Shown here in pieces: positions 1-8,771 of a DNA stretch of 64,000 nt. Positions within the stretch are counted from its first letter, which is position 1. Every line of letters begins with the position of its first letter. Both the position numbers and the translations under genes were made by a program. The DNA comes from Schlesneria sp. (lineage in GTDB: Bacteria > Planctomycetota > Planctomycetia > Planctomycetales > Planctomycetaceae): positions 124,001 to 188,000 of the forward strand of contig JAQGHU010000106.1 in the NCBI GenBank assembly GCA_028291515.1, in the 5' to 3' direction. The notes under the pieces are model-generated. The model did not search any database, had not been told where the DNA came from, and saw only the letters and a program-made list of their open reading frames with translations.

Positions 1-241
1 AATGTCAAGTCGTTCGCCGCAATTCGTCTTTCTGCTGATTGCCAAGTCAGGTCGAAACCGTCACCGCAATACGCGAGCAGAATGTCCGCTGCCTTTGTTA
101 TCGGCCGTCATAACCGAAACCTTCAGAAAATCTCGCCTATGCGGAAATCTTGACGCAATGCCTGCGAGCGGACCCTGATTGACAGGGATGTGTGCGGTCG
201 TTTTTGTGCCAATCATTGGCCGTTAAGGCTCGATTTTGGCT

Positions 242-658
242 TCAAATATCGACGACATCCGCCAAATTGCGGATCTGTTGCAGATCGTATAATTTTCCGC
301 AACCTGCACCAGGACAAGCAGCTTGCGTCTCTTTCCACGATTCTTCGTCAGCCAGATTCGAATTCCAGAACGGCCATGTTTGGCATTGGGCGGGCCGGGC
401 GGCGTAGACCGAGCACTTGCGAGTTTTGGGATCCAGAAATGTGCAGTCTCCATTCGGAAACTCGCGCAGAGATGTCCTGCCACCCACGAAACGCAGGTGG
501 TGAATCTGCATCTCACCCAGGCTCAATCCTTTGTGATCGGCAATCTGCTGAATTTCTTCTGTCGTCACCCACACGAACCCGGGCGAGCCTGAACAGCAGT
601 CGCCGCACTGGGTGCAGGTGAAGCGCAACCCCTCTTGATACCAAGGGTTTTCATCCAT
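242..658 (-). CDS. YkgJ-family cysteine cluster protein
   Basis: A 138-aa protein with the Fe/Zn-binding cysteine pattern of the YkgJ/CxxCxxCC family: FTCTQCGDCCSG near residues 14-25, then GDCTFLDPKTRKCSVY and the PAQCQTWPFW block typical of the family. The cluster is thought to bind a metal; the biological role is unknown. The frame is open further upstream, but the start at 658 (MDENPWYQ) is chosen because family members begin a few residues before the first cysteines, and the extra upstream residues look like translated spacer. It diverges from purM across about 220 bp that should hold both promoters. Family call is secure, function is not. Confidence 0.85.
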   Translation of the reverse strand: MDENPWYQEGLRFTCTQCGDCCSGSPGFVWVTTEEIQQIADHKGLSLGEMQIHHLRFVGGRTSLREFPNGDCTFLDPKTRKCSVYAARPAQCQTWPFWNSNLADEESWKETQAACPGAGCGKLYDLQQIRNLADVVDI

Positions 659-879
659 TGATCGACTCCATGGACAGCGGCGAAAAGTGAGACGAACGAT
701 CTGATAACGAGCTTCTGGCCGAGCTTTGTGGCCGACCGACAACCTTGTCTCAGACCACCGAATGATTTTCTACGATTACAGCGGTATTATCCGGGCAGGA
801 AAATGGCTGGTGGCAAAAGCTGCCGATCAAATGCCACCTTCATGACTGACCCCGCTCTTGCGATGAAGAAACAGCCCGC

Positions 880-1944
880 ATGTCGAATGTCACTTATAAA
901 TCTGCCGGCGTCGATTTGGAACTCTACGACGAGGCCATGCGTCGCCTGCCGAGTTTAATGCAGCGAACGCATACCCCACGGGTTCTGCCGCTGGCCGATG
1001 CCTTCGCGGGATTGATGCGACTGAATCACAGCAGCAAGCCCGGCGCTCACAGCTATGAAGATCCCGTTCTGGTCTCGGGAACAGACGGCGTCGGTACGAA
1101 GTTGAAGGTGGCCCAACTGGTCCAACGGTTTGATACAGTCGGAATCGATCTGGTGGCGATGTCCGTTAACGACGTGCTTTGCCTGGGAGCCGAGCCGCTG
1201 CTGTTTCTCGACTACCTGGCTCTCGGTAAGGACAACCCCGATCTGATCACATCACTCGTGAAAGGGGTCAGCGACGGCTGCGTCGAATGCGGTGCGGCAC
1301 TGCTGGGTGGCGAAACGGCGATCATGCCCGACATCTATTCCGAAGGTGACTTCGACATGGCCGGCTTCTGCGTCGGCGTGGCAGAAAAATCGCAACTGAT
1401 CGATGGAAAAGGAATTCAACCGGGTGATGTTGTCATCGGGATTCCTTCGAGCGGCTTCCACTCCAACGGCTATAGCCTCATCCGACGCGTCGTCTTCGAC
1501 ATCGCTGGCTTGAAAATCGATCAGACCGTCGCAGAACTGCAGCGAACGGTGGGCGACGTGTTGCTCGAGCCGACTCGTCTGTATCCCAAGCTGATTCTGG
1601 GTTTATTGAAAACCCATCGCCCGAATACAGCCATCTCCGGATTGGCTCACATCACAGGCGGCGGTTTGAAGGACAATATCGAGCGACTGCTTCCCGACGA
1701 CGTTCGCCTGAAGATCGATCGCTCCACCTGGGAAGTCCCTGCGACCTTCACCTGGCTACAGGGCTTGGGCGGCATCGACCGTGAAGAGATGTTCCACGTC
1801 TTCAATATGGGGATCGGGTTCACCGTGATCGCCCGGCCTCAGTTTGCCAATGCGATTCAAAGCGATCTGCAACGAGCAGGCAGCCCCAGTTGGGTGATTG
1901 GCGAGATGCAGGCGGGGCCGCGCGGTGTCGACTACGTCAACTGA
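880..1944 (+). CDS. purM: phosphoribosylformylglycinamidine cyclo-ligase (AIR synthetase)
   Basis: This 354-aa protein has the usual length of PurM, which converts FGAM and ATP to aminoimidazole ribonucleotide, the fifth step of purine synthesis, in the cytosol. The N-terminal YKSAGVD signature is at residues 6-12, the ATP-binding SGTDGVGTKLK loop at 66-76, and later blocks GGETAIMPD and GIPSSGFHSNGYSLIR are typical. It starts with MSNVTYKSAG. The next gene begins 12 nt downstream on the same strand and may be cotranscribed. No other pur gene is nearby, in line with scattered biosynthetic genes in planctomycetes. Confidence 0.97.
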   Translation: MSNVTYKSAGVDLELYDEAMRRLPSLMQRTHTPRVLPLADAFAGLMRLNHSSKPGAHSYEDPVLVSGTDGVGTKLKVAQLVQRFDTVGIDLVAMSVNDVLCLGAEPLLFLDYLALGKDNPDLITSLVKGVSDGCVECGAALLGGETAIMPDIYSEGDFDMAGFCVGVAEKSQLIDGKGIQPGDVVIGIPSSGFHSNGYSLIRRVVFDIAGLKIDQTVAELQRTVGDVLLEPTRLYPKLILGLLKTHRPNTAISGLAHITGGGLKDNIERLLPDDVRLKIDRSTWEVPATFTWLQGLGGIDREEMFHVFNMGIGFTVIARPQFANAIQSDLQRAGSPSWVIGEMQAGPRGVDYVN

Positions 1945-1955
1945 AGGTTTTCAGC

Positions 1956-2234
1956 ATGGCAAATTTCATGTCGGAGGAACTCGGCCATCGTTTGAACTGG
2001 CTTCGTGATGAGCAAGCTCGAACGAATGTGTCGGTAGAGATCCGTTTGAAAGCCTTGGAGGCTGACAACGCCGATTTGCGTCAGCGATTAACCGTGTTGA
2101 CGCGATTATTGATTGCCAAGCAGATTGCCCCCGCGGAAGAAATCGCGATGCTACTCGCGAATGCTGCAACTCCGAGTGAAGCCGCACCAACGGATTCTGC
2201 GCCGATCGAAGGTCCCGTCGGCACAGAATCTTAG
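1956..2234 (+). CDS. hypothetical small helical protein downstream of purM
   Basis: A 92-aa protein that I do not recognise. It is predicted helical, with heptad-like spacing in the middle (LKALEADNADLRQRLTVLTRLL), which suggests a short coiled coil, followed by an Ala/Pro/Ser-rich tail. The start at 1956 lies 12 nt after the purM stop; an upstream in-frame start at 1890 would lie inside purM and is not used. Its stop codon TAG is the first triplet of a dispersed repeat (2231-2336). It could be a planctomycete-specific accessory protein; no function is proposed. Confidence 0.6.
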   Translation: MANFMSEELGHRLNWLRDEQARTNVSVEIRLKALEADNADLRQRLTVLTRLLIAKQIAPAEEIAMLLANAATPSEAAPTDSAPIEGPVGTES

Positions 2235-2336
2235 AGCGCTTCCCACCTAGCTGTGGCGTCCCGCGAGCGAAAACCCACTGTGTCTAACCCATGTTTCAAC
2301 GCGACACGGAAGTGCGACCCGCACTAGTCGGGGCAA
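2231..2336 (+). repeat. 3'-of-stop structured repeat, copy R1
   Basis: First of three copies of a ~100-bp element (others at 7777-7871 and 25145-25240 minus). It starts with TTAGAGCGC, has a CCAC-N6-GTGG stem, an invariant CCGCGAGC core, the block GTCTAACCCATGTTTCAACG, and ends in a hairpin AGTGCG-ACC-CGCACT. The stop codon of the upstream gene is part of the repeat. The ATG inside the repeat opens a frame into the next gene, but that is fortuitous. Confidence 0.85.
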
Positions 2337-2368
2337 TCGGTAACCATCACCGTAACGGAGTGAGTTTC

Positions 2369-3193
2369 TTGAGCTTTGCGACGTTTCATCTCTACCGTCG
2401 AGTCTTCGGCACGTTTTTTCGAAACTCCCTGATTCGCGAAGCGTCGTTTCGCAGCAATTTTCTGATCACGCTGGTGACACGGGGATTCTGGTTCGCAGTC
2501 CAGATCGTTCTGTTTGATCTGATCTATCGACAGGTTCCGCAGATCAATGATTGGAGTCGAGCGGAGTACTTCGGGTTCATGGCGACCGGCATGCTGGTGA
2601 ATTCGATCGTCGAAACGTTCTTCATGCCGAACTGCGCGCGGTTCAGCGACTTGATCCGTACCGGCGACCTCGATTTTGCGTTGCTCAAGCCGATCGACAC
2701 CCAATTCCTGGTGTCGCTCGAAAAGCTCGAGTTAGCAATGGTTTCGCAATTGGGGTTCGCGATCGGCCTGCTGATCTATTCAGTCGTCGAAACCGGACGC
2801 CCCGTCTCGGCGCAGGCCGTCGTGATGTACATCCTGCTCGTAGTTGCCGCAGTCACATTCTTTTACAGCCTGATGATTGGATTGGCCGCGACGAGTATCT
2901 TCTTCGGGCGGAACCAGGGACTACTCGATTTCTGGTTCTACGTGACGATTTTCGCGCGCTACCCCAGCAGCATCTACAGCGGATCGCCAACAGGCGAAGT
3001 CCTGCGGTTCGTCTTCTCGTACGTGCTGCCGATCCTGCTGGTGATTACAGTCCCTGCGCGGGTTCTGCTCGGCAAGACGCTGGAACCGAGTTGGGTTTCG
3101 GCCGCAACGTTACTCGCTGGCGTGCTGAGCTTCGTCGCGGCGCGATTGGTCTTTCAGTGGTCGCTGACCCGCTACCGCAGTGCGAGCAGTTGA
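2369..3193 (+). CDS. ABC-2 type transporter permease subunit
   Basis: About 274 aa with roughly six hydrophobic segments ([19 protein letters not shown], then several more to residue 265), resembling the ABC-2 permeases of COG3694/COG4587 (ABC-type uncharacterised exporters). It would form the membrane pore of an exporter, but no ATP-binding subunit is adjacent. The open frame extends back to an ATG at 2291, but that stretch is a dispersed repeat present elsewhere without this gene. The likely start is TTG at 2369, with GGAG at 2357-2360 eight bases before it; GTG at 2360 is the alternative. Ends 23 bp from a convergent gene. Confidence 0.8.
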   Translation: MSFATFHLYRRVFGTFFRNSLIREASFRSNFLITLVTRGFWFAVQIVLFDLIYRQVPQINDWSRAEYFGFMATGMLVNSIVETFFMPNCARFSDLIRTGDLDFALLKPIDTQFLVSLEKLELAMVSQLGFAIGLLIYSVVETGRPVSAQAVVMYILLVVAAVTFFYSLMIGLAATSIFFGRNQGLLDFWFYVTIFARYPSSIYSGSPTGEVLRFVFSYVLPILLVITVPARVLLGKTLEPSWVSAATLLAGVLSFVAARLVFQWSLTRYRSASS

Positions 3194-3216
3194 AACTGGG
3201 GCCGCGAGCGGATCGA

Positions 3217-3765
3217 CTATTTCTTCCGCTTCTTGGGCTTTACTTCCTCTTCTTCATCGAAGTCGATGGATTCAATTTCATCCAGCGATGAAGCCGGGCC
3301 GGTCAGTTCAGCATCACTGTCCGCCATGATGTCGGCGTCGGACTCTTCGAACGCAGAGATTTCATCCGATTCGGCTGCTTCGCCGAGTTCTTCGATCTCG
3401 CCTGCTTCTTCTACCTCTTCATCGTCTTCCACATCCGCCTTCTTGCTGGATGGGCGAGCAGCCACTTCATCATCTTCCTTAGCCTTTTTGCCAGTGAAAA
3501 TCATCAGGCCAATTGGCATCAACGCGACGAGGGCGGCGCAAAGCAGCGTCACACCAACGACGATCTGCGTCATCATGGTCAGACTGTCTGCTCGGCTCAG
3601 AAAGACCATGACCAGCAGATAGGCTAGAAAGCCGGCCGGAATGGCGGCGACTAAAGATGTCAAAGCACGTTGCGTTCGTCCCACGACTCTATTCCCTTGA
3701 ACCCGAATTGCCGCGGATAAAAATACGGCTTCGCCATCGTAAGGATGCGAAGTGACCGGAAGCAA
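3217..3765 (-). CDS. two-TM membrane protein with acidic C-terminal tail
   Basis: Up to 182 aa. Two transmembrane segments around residues 38-57 and 66-92 are followed by a long acidic, Ser/Glu/Asp-rich cytoplasmic tail ending in the basic cap KPKKRKK. I do not recognise the family; similar small membrane proteins with charged tails are common hypothetical proteins in planctomycetes. The start at 3765 is the first ATG; the first 25 or so residues look unstructured, so a start nearer residue 27 (GTG) is possible. It is convergent with the ABC permease. The low-complexity tail could mediate protein contacts, but that is speculation. Confidence 0.6.
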   Translation of the reverse strand: MLPVTSHPYDGEAVFLSAAIRVQGNRVVGRTQRALTSLVAAIPAGFLAYLLVMVFLSRADSLTMMTQIVVGVTLLCAALVALMPIGLMIFTGKKAKEDDEVAARPSSKKADVEDDEEVEEAGEIEELGEAAESDEISAFEESDADIMADSDAELTGPASSLDEIESIDFDEEEEVKPKKRKK

Positions 3766-3866
3766 GATCGGCTTCGTTCGCTGATCAACCGTAAGCGATA
3801 TCTAAGCGACGAGGGATGCGTCTGATAAACGGTGCCGATTGTAACGATTGTGCGGGCGGTAGTCGC

Positions 3867-4307
3867 TTACAAGTCGATTCGCATCGCCCGTTCCCACTGA
3901 TGAAAGCCAAGCTTCTCATAGAACGGGATCACGGAATCTTCGCAGTCCAGGATCACCTTGTAGCAGTCGGATTGACGGCAGACATCCAGCAAATGCTTCA
4001 CCAGAGCGGCACCGATCCCATGATGTTGAAAGGCCAGGTGCACCGCGACATCTTCGATGTGACCGACCGTCCCGCCATTGTGAATGAACTTCGGCTCGAT
4101 CAACAACGATGCCGTCCCCGCCACGCGATCAGCGATCAAGACCACGTAGGTCTGCACCCGAGAACGCATCCGCCGACGGAAGATTTCAACGGCTTGTTCG
4201 TCGGTCAAATTCGTCGGCTTTAATGCACTGAGCGCAGCCAGAAACCCACGCTTCAGGTCCGTGGCGTTCATCAAACGAATGATCATTTCGGGTGGTTCAA
4301 TCGACAT
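3867..4307 (-). CDS. GNAT-family N-acetyltransferase, GNA1-like
   Basis: A 146-aa acetyltransferase of the GNAT fold. The motif A region GHIEDVAVHLAFQHHGIGAAL carries the acetyl-CoA pyrophosphate loop (Q/R-x-x-G-x-G/A; here HHGIGA), and CYKVILDCEDSVIPFYEKLGF matches the C-terminal strand and helix of glucosamine-6-phosphate N-acetyltransferases. The substrate cannot be proven from sequence; amino-sugar phosphate is the best guess. The start at 4307 (MSIEPPEMI) is preferred over one 34 codons upstream because the extra residues are atypical of the family. It diverges from the CHAD gene. Confidence 0.8.
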   Translation of the reverse strand: MSIEPPEMIIRLMNATDLKRGFLAALSALKPTNLTDEQAVEIFRRRMRSRVQTYVVLIADRVAGTASLLIEPKFIHNGGTVGHIEDVAVHLAFQHHGIGAALVKHLLDVCRQSDCYKVILDCEDSVIPFYEKLGFHQWERAMRIDL

Positions 4308-4533
4308 GATGTCACGAGTGTTCGGTGTCGCCGCGGCAACGTCAAGTGGCGACAGATCAAGATTCGATCGCGGGCACGGCTTCATTTCGGGAGCTGAATC
4401 AACCGGCAAAGTTTCGCACTCACAATCTTCCTATTTTGCCAATCTGAACAACCGGCGGGATGTCCGGCCGCGGGATTCGTATAATGGATGGTTCGGCCCG
4501 AGACACAAATTCTCCCTATGAAGTCCACGATCT

Positions 4534-5433
4534 TTGAAAGCAGAGCCCCAATCGCCGATGACGAAACGCCGTCTTGCTCGGTTCCCAAAACGAACTTTGC
4601 AGCGAGTGCTGAAGAAACTGCACAGTCTGGTCAAAGGTTTGCGGCCTGCCGATTCCGAAATCGTCGAAGCGACACATCAATTGCGAGTCGCATCGCGCAG
4701 GGCCGATGTCGCCCTGCGACTCTTTCGAGAATGGATCCCAAGTCATCGTCGACATCGCCTGAAATCGATGCTCAAACAAATTCGCGTCGACGCGGGAACC
4801 GTGCGAGATTTGGACTTACTGGAACTGCGCTGGCATCCAGACTCTGGTGATTCGGGTTCGCAGGTATCTCCCGAGGCGTCCGCGTGGTTGCATGCGAGAA
4901 TTCATGACCACAGATCGGACGCCTTCGATCGAATGCTGCGATGGACGCATCAGTCACGGCGAAAGCGATTTCGAAAACAGTCGCGACAGTTGCTCCAGCA
5001 ATTCAAGCAACTCGGAGCGCGCCGCTTTCTCAGGCAGATACCTCAAGCTATCGCGATGCTGGTCGATGAATTCCGCGAAGCCGCTTCAACAACCGTGCAG
5101 AGTCTCGCCGATAGCCACCGGACACGGATCTGTGCGCGCCGATTACGATATGGGGTCGAACTTCTTCAGGCGGTGATACCCGATAACACGACGCAACTGG
5201 TTTCGTCGCTGGAAGCGATTCAAGAGCAACTCGGACAAATCAATGATGATGCGACAGCAAATCGCTTTGTCAGGCAATCAATGGCTGCTTGTGACGATCC
5301 AAAAATAGCGGCATCGCTGCAATCGTGGCTGGATCGATCGGAGGCCGCCGCGATGAATCGTCTGGCCGAACTCTCAATTCAAATGCCGTCCCCAACTCAA
5401 AGCCTGCGCCAGTTCCTCGGTCAGGCAGACTAA
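4534..5433 (+). CDS. CHAD domain-containing protein
   Basis: About 299 aa, rich in Arg and His, with the CHAD signature: VEATHQLRVASRRADVALRLF near residues 43-63, the RDLDLL block near 92-97, and RICARRLRYGVELLQ near 200-214. CHAD domains are helical bundles with conserved histidines and basic residues that bind polyphosphate and are often found with polyP metabolism. No CYTH domain is fused and no ppk/ppx is in the window. ATG at 4558 (MTKRRLARF) is an alternative start. The gene is followed by a fold-back repeat at 5473. Confidence 0.88.
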   Translation: MKAEPQSPMTKRRLARFPKRTLQRVLKKLHSLVKGLRPADSEIVEATHQLRVASRRADVALRLFREWIPSHRRHRLKSMLKQIRVDAGTVRDLDLLELRWHPDSGDSGSQVSPEASAWLHARIHDHRSDAFDRMLRWTHQSRRKRFRKQSRQLLQQFKQLGARRFLRQIPQAIAMLVDEFREAASTTVQSLADSHRTRICARRLRYGVELLQAVIPDNTTQLVSSLEAIQEQLGQINDDATANRFVRQSMAACDDPKIAASLQSWLDRSEAAAMNRLAELSIQMPSPTQSLRQFLGQAD

Positions 5434-5472
5434 CCCGGATTATTCACGGGCCGCTTGCTTTGCCCTCCATTC

Positions 5473-5608
5473 CGTCATTCCCGCGCAGGCGGGAATCCAG
5501 AGAGTAGAGTGGCGGTGTCGATGCAGAAAAGACGAATCTCGTCCGATCCTGAGCGCGGGTGATAAATCGGCATCAAAGGGCTGGATTCCCGCCTGCGCGG
5601 GAATGACG
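5473..5608. repeat. inverted pair of dRS3-like repeats
   Basis: Two 28-bp arms, 5473-5500 and 5581-5608, are perfect reverse complements, each holding ATTCCCGCGCAGGCGGGAAT, with 80 bp between them. Single copies of the same unit lie at 58407 and 61644. The core ATTCCC-N8-GGGAAT matches the pattern of Neisseria dRS3 repeats. The pair could be a small non-autonomous mobile element or a strong hairpin after the CHAD gene. Confidence 0.85.
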
Positions 5609-5684
5609 GGATGAAGTGGCGGCTTGCTGGTGGCGAGTCGTTCCCGTAGAAACTTCGCTGCAATCAGTCAACGGGGGAGCGGCG

Positions 5685-6143
5685 ATGCGGCGGATCTACT
5701 ATTTCTGGTCAGGGCTGCCGCTCGCTTCTAAATTGCAGTTTACCGCGATGGGGATCATCCTCGTTTGGATCTTCGTTTCGATTGATCTGAAGAACCATCT
5801 GCTGGGAATACCGCTCTGGCAGGTGACTGGTTCGTTGATTCTGGGGACGTTCGTAATCGGACGGTTATTGATGCCGCTCATGGTCCGGTACCCAACGCAA
5901 GCACAGCGAATGTTATGGTGGTTCGGAATGCTGGTGTTTTGCCTGGGACTCTACAGTTCCACGCAGGCGTGGAGACGAGTGATGATCGTGCATCTCGGAC
6001 TCACAATGGCCATGTGGCTGGACGCGAGCTGCTGGTTCTGGTTCATTTCTGAAATTCAGAGGCGGGCCACTCAAACGGACGGGCCAGCTCCTACTGAATA
6101 CGAAGACAATTCGCAGTTTTATGAAGAGGGTCGAGGAAGATGA
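5685..6143 (+). CDS. hypothetical membrane protein upstream of pyrF
   Basis: A 152-aa protein with four hydrophobic segments (around residues 14-31, 41-62, 75-91 and 98-117) and a polar, acidic C-terminus. I do not recognise the family. ATG at 5685 is preceded by GGGGGAG, a good ribosome binding site. The last codons overlap the pyrF start (ATGA-type overlap at 6140-6143), so the two are probably translationally coupled, but nothing in the sequence links it to pyrimidine synthesis. Confidence 0.7.
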   Translation: MRRIYYFWSGLPLASKLQFTAMGIILVWIFVSIDLKNHLLGIPLWQVTGSLILGTFVIGRLLMPLMVRYPTQAQRMLWWFGMLVFCLGLYSSTQAWRRVMIVHLGLTMAMWLDASCWFWFISEIQRRATQTDGPAPTEYEDNSQFYEEGRGR

Positions 6144-7081
6144 CGGTTTCGCATTACTCCGTTCGGTTGAATGCCGCGATTCAAGCCAAACGAACTCCCG
6201 CACTGGTTGGGCTGGACCCGCGACTCGATTGGCTTCCTTCCGACGTAATGGCTCACGCGCGTGAACTGCATTCCGATGCGACCGCAGTTGCCGCTGCCGC
6301 CTTTGAAGAGTTCTGTGTGCGATTGATCGATGTGGTGGCTCCGCTTGTTCCGGCGGTGAAGCCGCAGGCCGCATTCTTCGAAGAACTGGGGCCTGATGGA
6401 TGTCTGGCCCTGGCTCGTGTCATGCGCTACGCTCGGAATGCAGGGCTCATCGTCATTTGCGACGGCAAACGGGGAGACATTGGAACGACTGCCGAAGCCT
6501 ATGCGCGAGCGTATCTGGCCGGAGCGGACCCACAGGCAGCCCCCTGGCATGCAGACGCGCTGACCGTTAACCCGTACTTGGGTCGAGACACACTCGAGCC
6601 GTTCGTCAAAGTGGCCACCGAACGAGGAGCGGGGATCTATGTCCTCGTGAAAACCAGTAATCCCGGCTCAGCCTCGTTCCAGGATCGGCAAGCGGAGGGA
6701 CAGTCGATCTATCGGCATGTCGCGCAAGTTGTCGAAGAGTTATCCGAACAGACCGCGGTCGACGGATTCGGCTGTGTCGGCGCCGTCGTCGGCGCCACGT
6801 ACCCTCAAGAGCTGGCCGAACTCCGTTTGGCGATGCCTCACGTGCCACTGCTCGTTCCGGGCTACGGAAGTCAGGGCGGAGCCGCTGCCGATGTCGGTGC
6901 GGCGTTCACCTCGACCGGGCTCGGAGCGCTGGTGAATAACTCACGCGGGATCAACTTTGCCTATCGCGCCGCCCCCTACGCCGATCAATTCGGCGCGAAA
7001 CAATGGGAAGCTGCGGCCGAGGCGGCGACGCGTCGCATGATTGCGGACCTGGCAGAACATACTTCAGCCAGGGTTTTGTAA
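6140..7081 (+). CDS. pyrF: orotidine 5'-phosphate decarboxylase, type 2
   Basis: A 313-aa type 2 OMP decarboxylase, which makes UMP from OMP in the last step of pyrimidine synthesis. The catalytic stretch [14 protein letters not shown] (residues 105-118) has the D-x-K-x-x-x-D pattern (D108, K110, D113), and [11 protein letters not shown] at residues 23-33 is typical of the N-terminus. The start overlaps the stop of the upstream membrane protein. A weak hairpin (CCGGCA-ATAAC-TGCCGG, 7096-7112) follows the stop but has no T-run. Confidence 0.95.
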   Translation: MTVSHYSVRLNAAIQAKRTPALVGLDPRLDWLPSDVMAHARELHSDATAVAAAAFEEFCVRLIDVVAPLVPAVKPQAAFFEELGPDGCLALARVMRYARNAGLIVICDGKRGDIGTTAEAYARAYLAGADPQAAPWHADALTVNPYLGRDTLEPFVKVATERGAGIYVLVKTSNPGSASFQDRQAEGQSIYRHVAQVVEELSEQTAVDGFGCVGAVVGATYPQELAELRLAMPHVPLLVPGYGSQGGAAADVGAAFTSTGLGALVNNSRGINFAYRAAPYADQFGAKQWEAAAEAATRRMIADLAEHTSARVL

Positions 7082-7470
7082 GAAGCGACCAAAGTCCGGC
7101 AATAACTGCCGGTGGCACGATTCGTGCTCGAGGTCAGATTTTGACCTGCGATGTCAGCTTGTTGAGGCTTAAAAAAACTCATTAGTTCATTCATTGTAAT
7201 ATTTTATGATATTGTGCGCGCTGCCTGCACTGATGCTCGGCACATCTTCGCCCGGATGTCAGTGACTGAAACTTGAGAGAAATATTTGGTTCCTGCTGAA
7301 AATTTCGAAAATTGGCCTTCGCGCCTTTTGGCTTCCTCAGGTATACGACCCCCCGCCACGCCGGAATCACTCCGTCAGGCAGGCCGGACCTCCCACCGGT
7401 CGCAGGACTCAATCCTGGTTAAATCACATCTCCATTCCTGTCCGGACGGGTCGAACACGAAGGAAGCGTC
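7082..7470. other. intergenic region between pyrF and a small Cys-rich protein
   Basis: No credible gene. It has a short hairpin at 7096-7112 and a more A/T-rich part around 7185-7210 that could carry the promoter of the gene at 7471. Nothing else stood out. Confidence 0.5.
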
Positions 7471-7779
7471 ATGTCCAAGCGAATTGCATTTTTACTCACG
7501 GGTCTGGTTATCTCCGTTAACTCGGTTGGCTGCTGCGGCTGCCTCAGTGGTTGGGGCGCAAATCGCTGCCAGCCATGCGGTGGATGCCCCACCGGTGGGG
7601 CGTATTACGCTCCGCAATCGACAATGACACAGTCCTACGATCAATCTGCTTATGCAGGTGGTTTCACCCAAACAGCTTCCGTGAGCAACGGTGCCATCAT
7701 CGGTGCTCCAATCATGGCCTCCCCGGGCGGATACACGCAGACGGTCGTGGTTCCCACGAATTCGCTGCCACCGTACTAG
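7471..7779 (+). CDS. small secreted Cys/Gly-rich protein (possible lipoprotein)
   Basis: A 102-aa protein with an N-terminal signal sequence (MSKRIAFLLTGLVISVNSVGC); the Cys after SVG could be a lipobox cysteine. A short cluster CCGCLSGWGANRCQPCGGC follows, then a Ser/Thr/Gly/Tyr/Pro-rich mature part ending LPPY. AAGGAAG at 7460-7466 is a good ribosome binding site. Such short surface proteins are common in planctomycetes; no function is known. The stop codon TAG is the first triplet of repeat copy R2. Confidence 0.7.
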   Translation: MSKRIAFLLTGLVISVNSVGCCGCLSGWGANRCQPCGGCPTGGAYYAPQSTMTQSYDQSAYAGGFTQTASVSNGAIIGAPIMASPGGYTQTVVVPTNSLPPY

Positions 7780-7871
7780 AGCGCGTCCCACTTAACGGTG
7801 GCATCCCGCGAGCAGAAAACTGCTTAGTCTAACCCATGTTTCAACGCGACGCATAAGTGCTATCAGCACCT
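7777..7871 (+). repeat. 3'-of-stop structured repeat, copy R2
   Basis: Second copy of the element at 2231. It starts with the stop codon of the upstream gene (TAGAGCGC), has CCAC-TTAACG-GTGG, the CCGCGAGC core, GTCTAACCCATGTTTCAACG and a terminal AGTGC-TATCA-GCACC hairpin. Compared with R1 the stems are kept but the loops differ. Confidence 0.85.
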
Positions 7872-8049
7872 AATGCGACGTGCGGCCCGTTCGCGATTTG
7901 GTACATCAGCCTGCAGGACCATTTGTGTTCGGCAGGCTGTTCTTGATTTGAGGTCGATTCGCGCGGGTTGAAACTCGAAAGTGCTCGCGGACCCTCGTAT
8001 AATCGTGGGTCTGACAATTTTTGAGCATTTTGGGAACAATCGAAGCACG

Positions 8050-8625
8050 ATGGAAATCGTCCCGTACCCTCATCCAGCATTGCGCTGGAAATCGCAACCG
8101 ATTCGTGAAGTCAACGCCGAACTGCGTCGCTCTGTCGACGAGATGTTCGAGTTGATGTACGCCGCGAAAGGAATCGGCCTGGCCGCTAACCAAGTCGCGC
8201 TGCCCTACCGCGTCTTCGTCCTGAATCTGGCCGGCGATAAGGATGTCAAAGAGGAAGAGCTGGTCTTCCTGAATCCTGAAATCCTGCGCCGTAAGGGGAC
8301 CACCGAAGGGGAAGAAGGCTGTCTGAGCTTTCCTGGCATGTACGGAAACGTCAAACGGGCAGCGAAGATCACCGTGGAAGCATTTAACCTGAAGGGGGAA
8401 TGCTTCGAATACGCCTTGGATGACTTGGCGGCACGAGCGGTCCAGCACGAAACCGACCACCTCGATGGCGTCTTGTTCATCGATCGCCTGACCGACAGTT
8501 CCAGTCGCGAACTGGCACCAGTCATTGCTGACTTCGAAGCGCAGTATCGCCGCTGGCAGACGGACGGTCGTTTCCCGCCCGATGAAGTCGTTCGCCAGGA
8601 ATTGGCCCGGCTGGAACCTAAGTAG
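8050..8625 (+). CDS. def: peptide deformylase
   Basis: A 191-aa metalloenzyme that removes the formyl group from nascent proteins at the ribosome. All three signature motifs are seen: GIGLAANQV (41-49), EGCLSFPG (89-96, metal ligand C91) and QHETDH (132-137, ligands H133 and H137, catalytic E134). ATG at 8050 is chosen over an in-frame start at 7981 because the motifs then sit at normal distances. It is followed by a repeat and then fmt, the functional partner that formylates Met-tRNA, the usual def-fmt pairing. Confidence 0.96.
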   Translation: MEIVPYPHPALRWKSQPIREVNAELRRSVDEMFELMYAAKGIGLAANQVALPYRVFVLNLAGDKDVKEEELVFLNPEILRRKGTTEGEEGCLSFPGMYGNVKRAAKITVEAFNLKGECFEYALDDLAARAVQHETDHLDGVLFIDRLTDSSSRELAPVIADFEAQYRRWQTDGRFPPDEVVRQELARLEPK

Positions 8626-8636
8626 TCTGACAGCCG

Positions 8637-8750
8637 TGTGTGCTACTGCTTGGCCGCTTTGGGACAAGGAGTGCGAATGGATGGACAAGATGGCACGACG
8701 TTTTAAATTCTCTTCTACGCTCTACTCACTCTAGTTCAACTCTCTCGCGG
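8637..8750 (+). repeat. ~115-bp hairpin plus pyrimidine-tract repeat, copy 1
   Basis: TTGGCCGCTTTGGGACAA at 8650 is followed about 50 nt later by a CT-rich run ending CAACTCTCTCGC. The same two blocks, with the same spacing, recur at 11012-11124. It lies between def and fmt, 3' of the def stop. Confidence 0.65.
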
Positions 8751-8771
8751 CTAGCCGCGTAAGGTTCCGTC

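Noticed and set aside
2291-2368. ATG at 2291 as start of the ABC permease
   Set aside because: The stretch is part of repeat R1 and the same sequence occurs elsewhere without the gene.
2551-3291. 246-codon plus-strand frame overlapping the ABC permease
   Set aside because: Out of frame with the permease, very Arg/Pro-rich, no membrane segments; crosses the end of a convergent gene.
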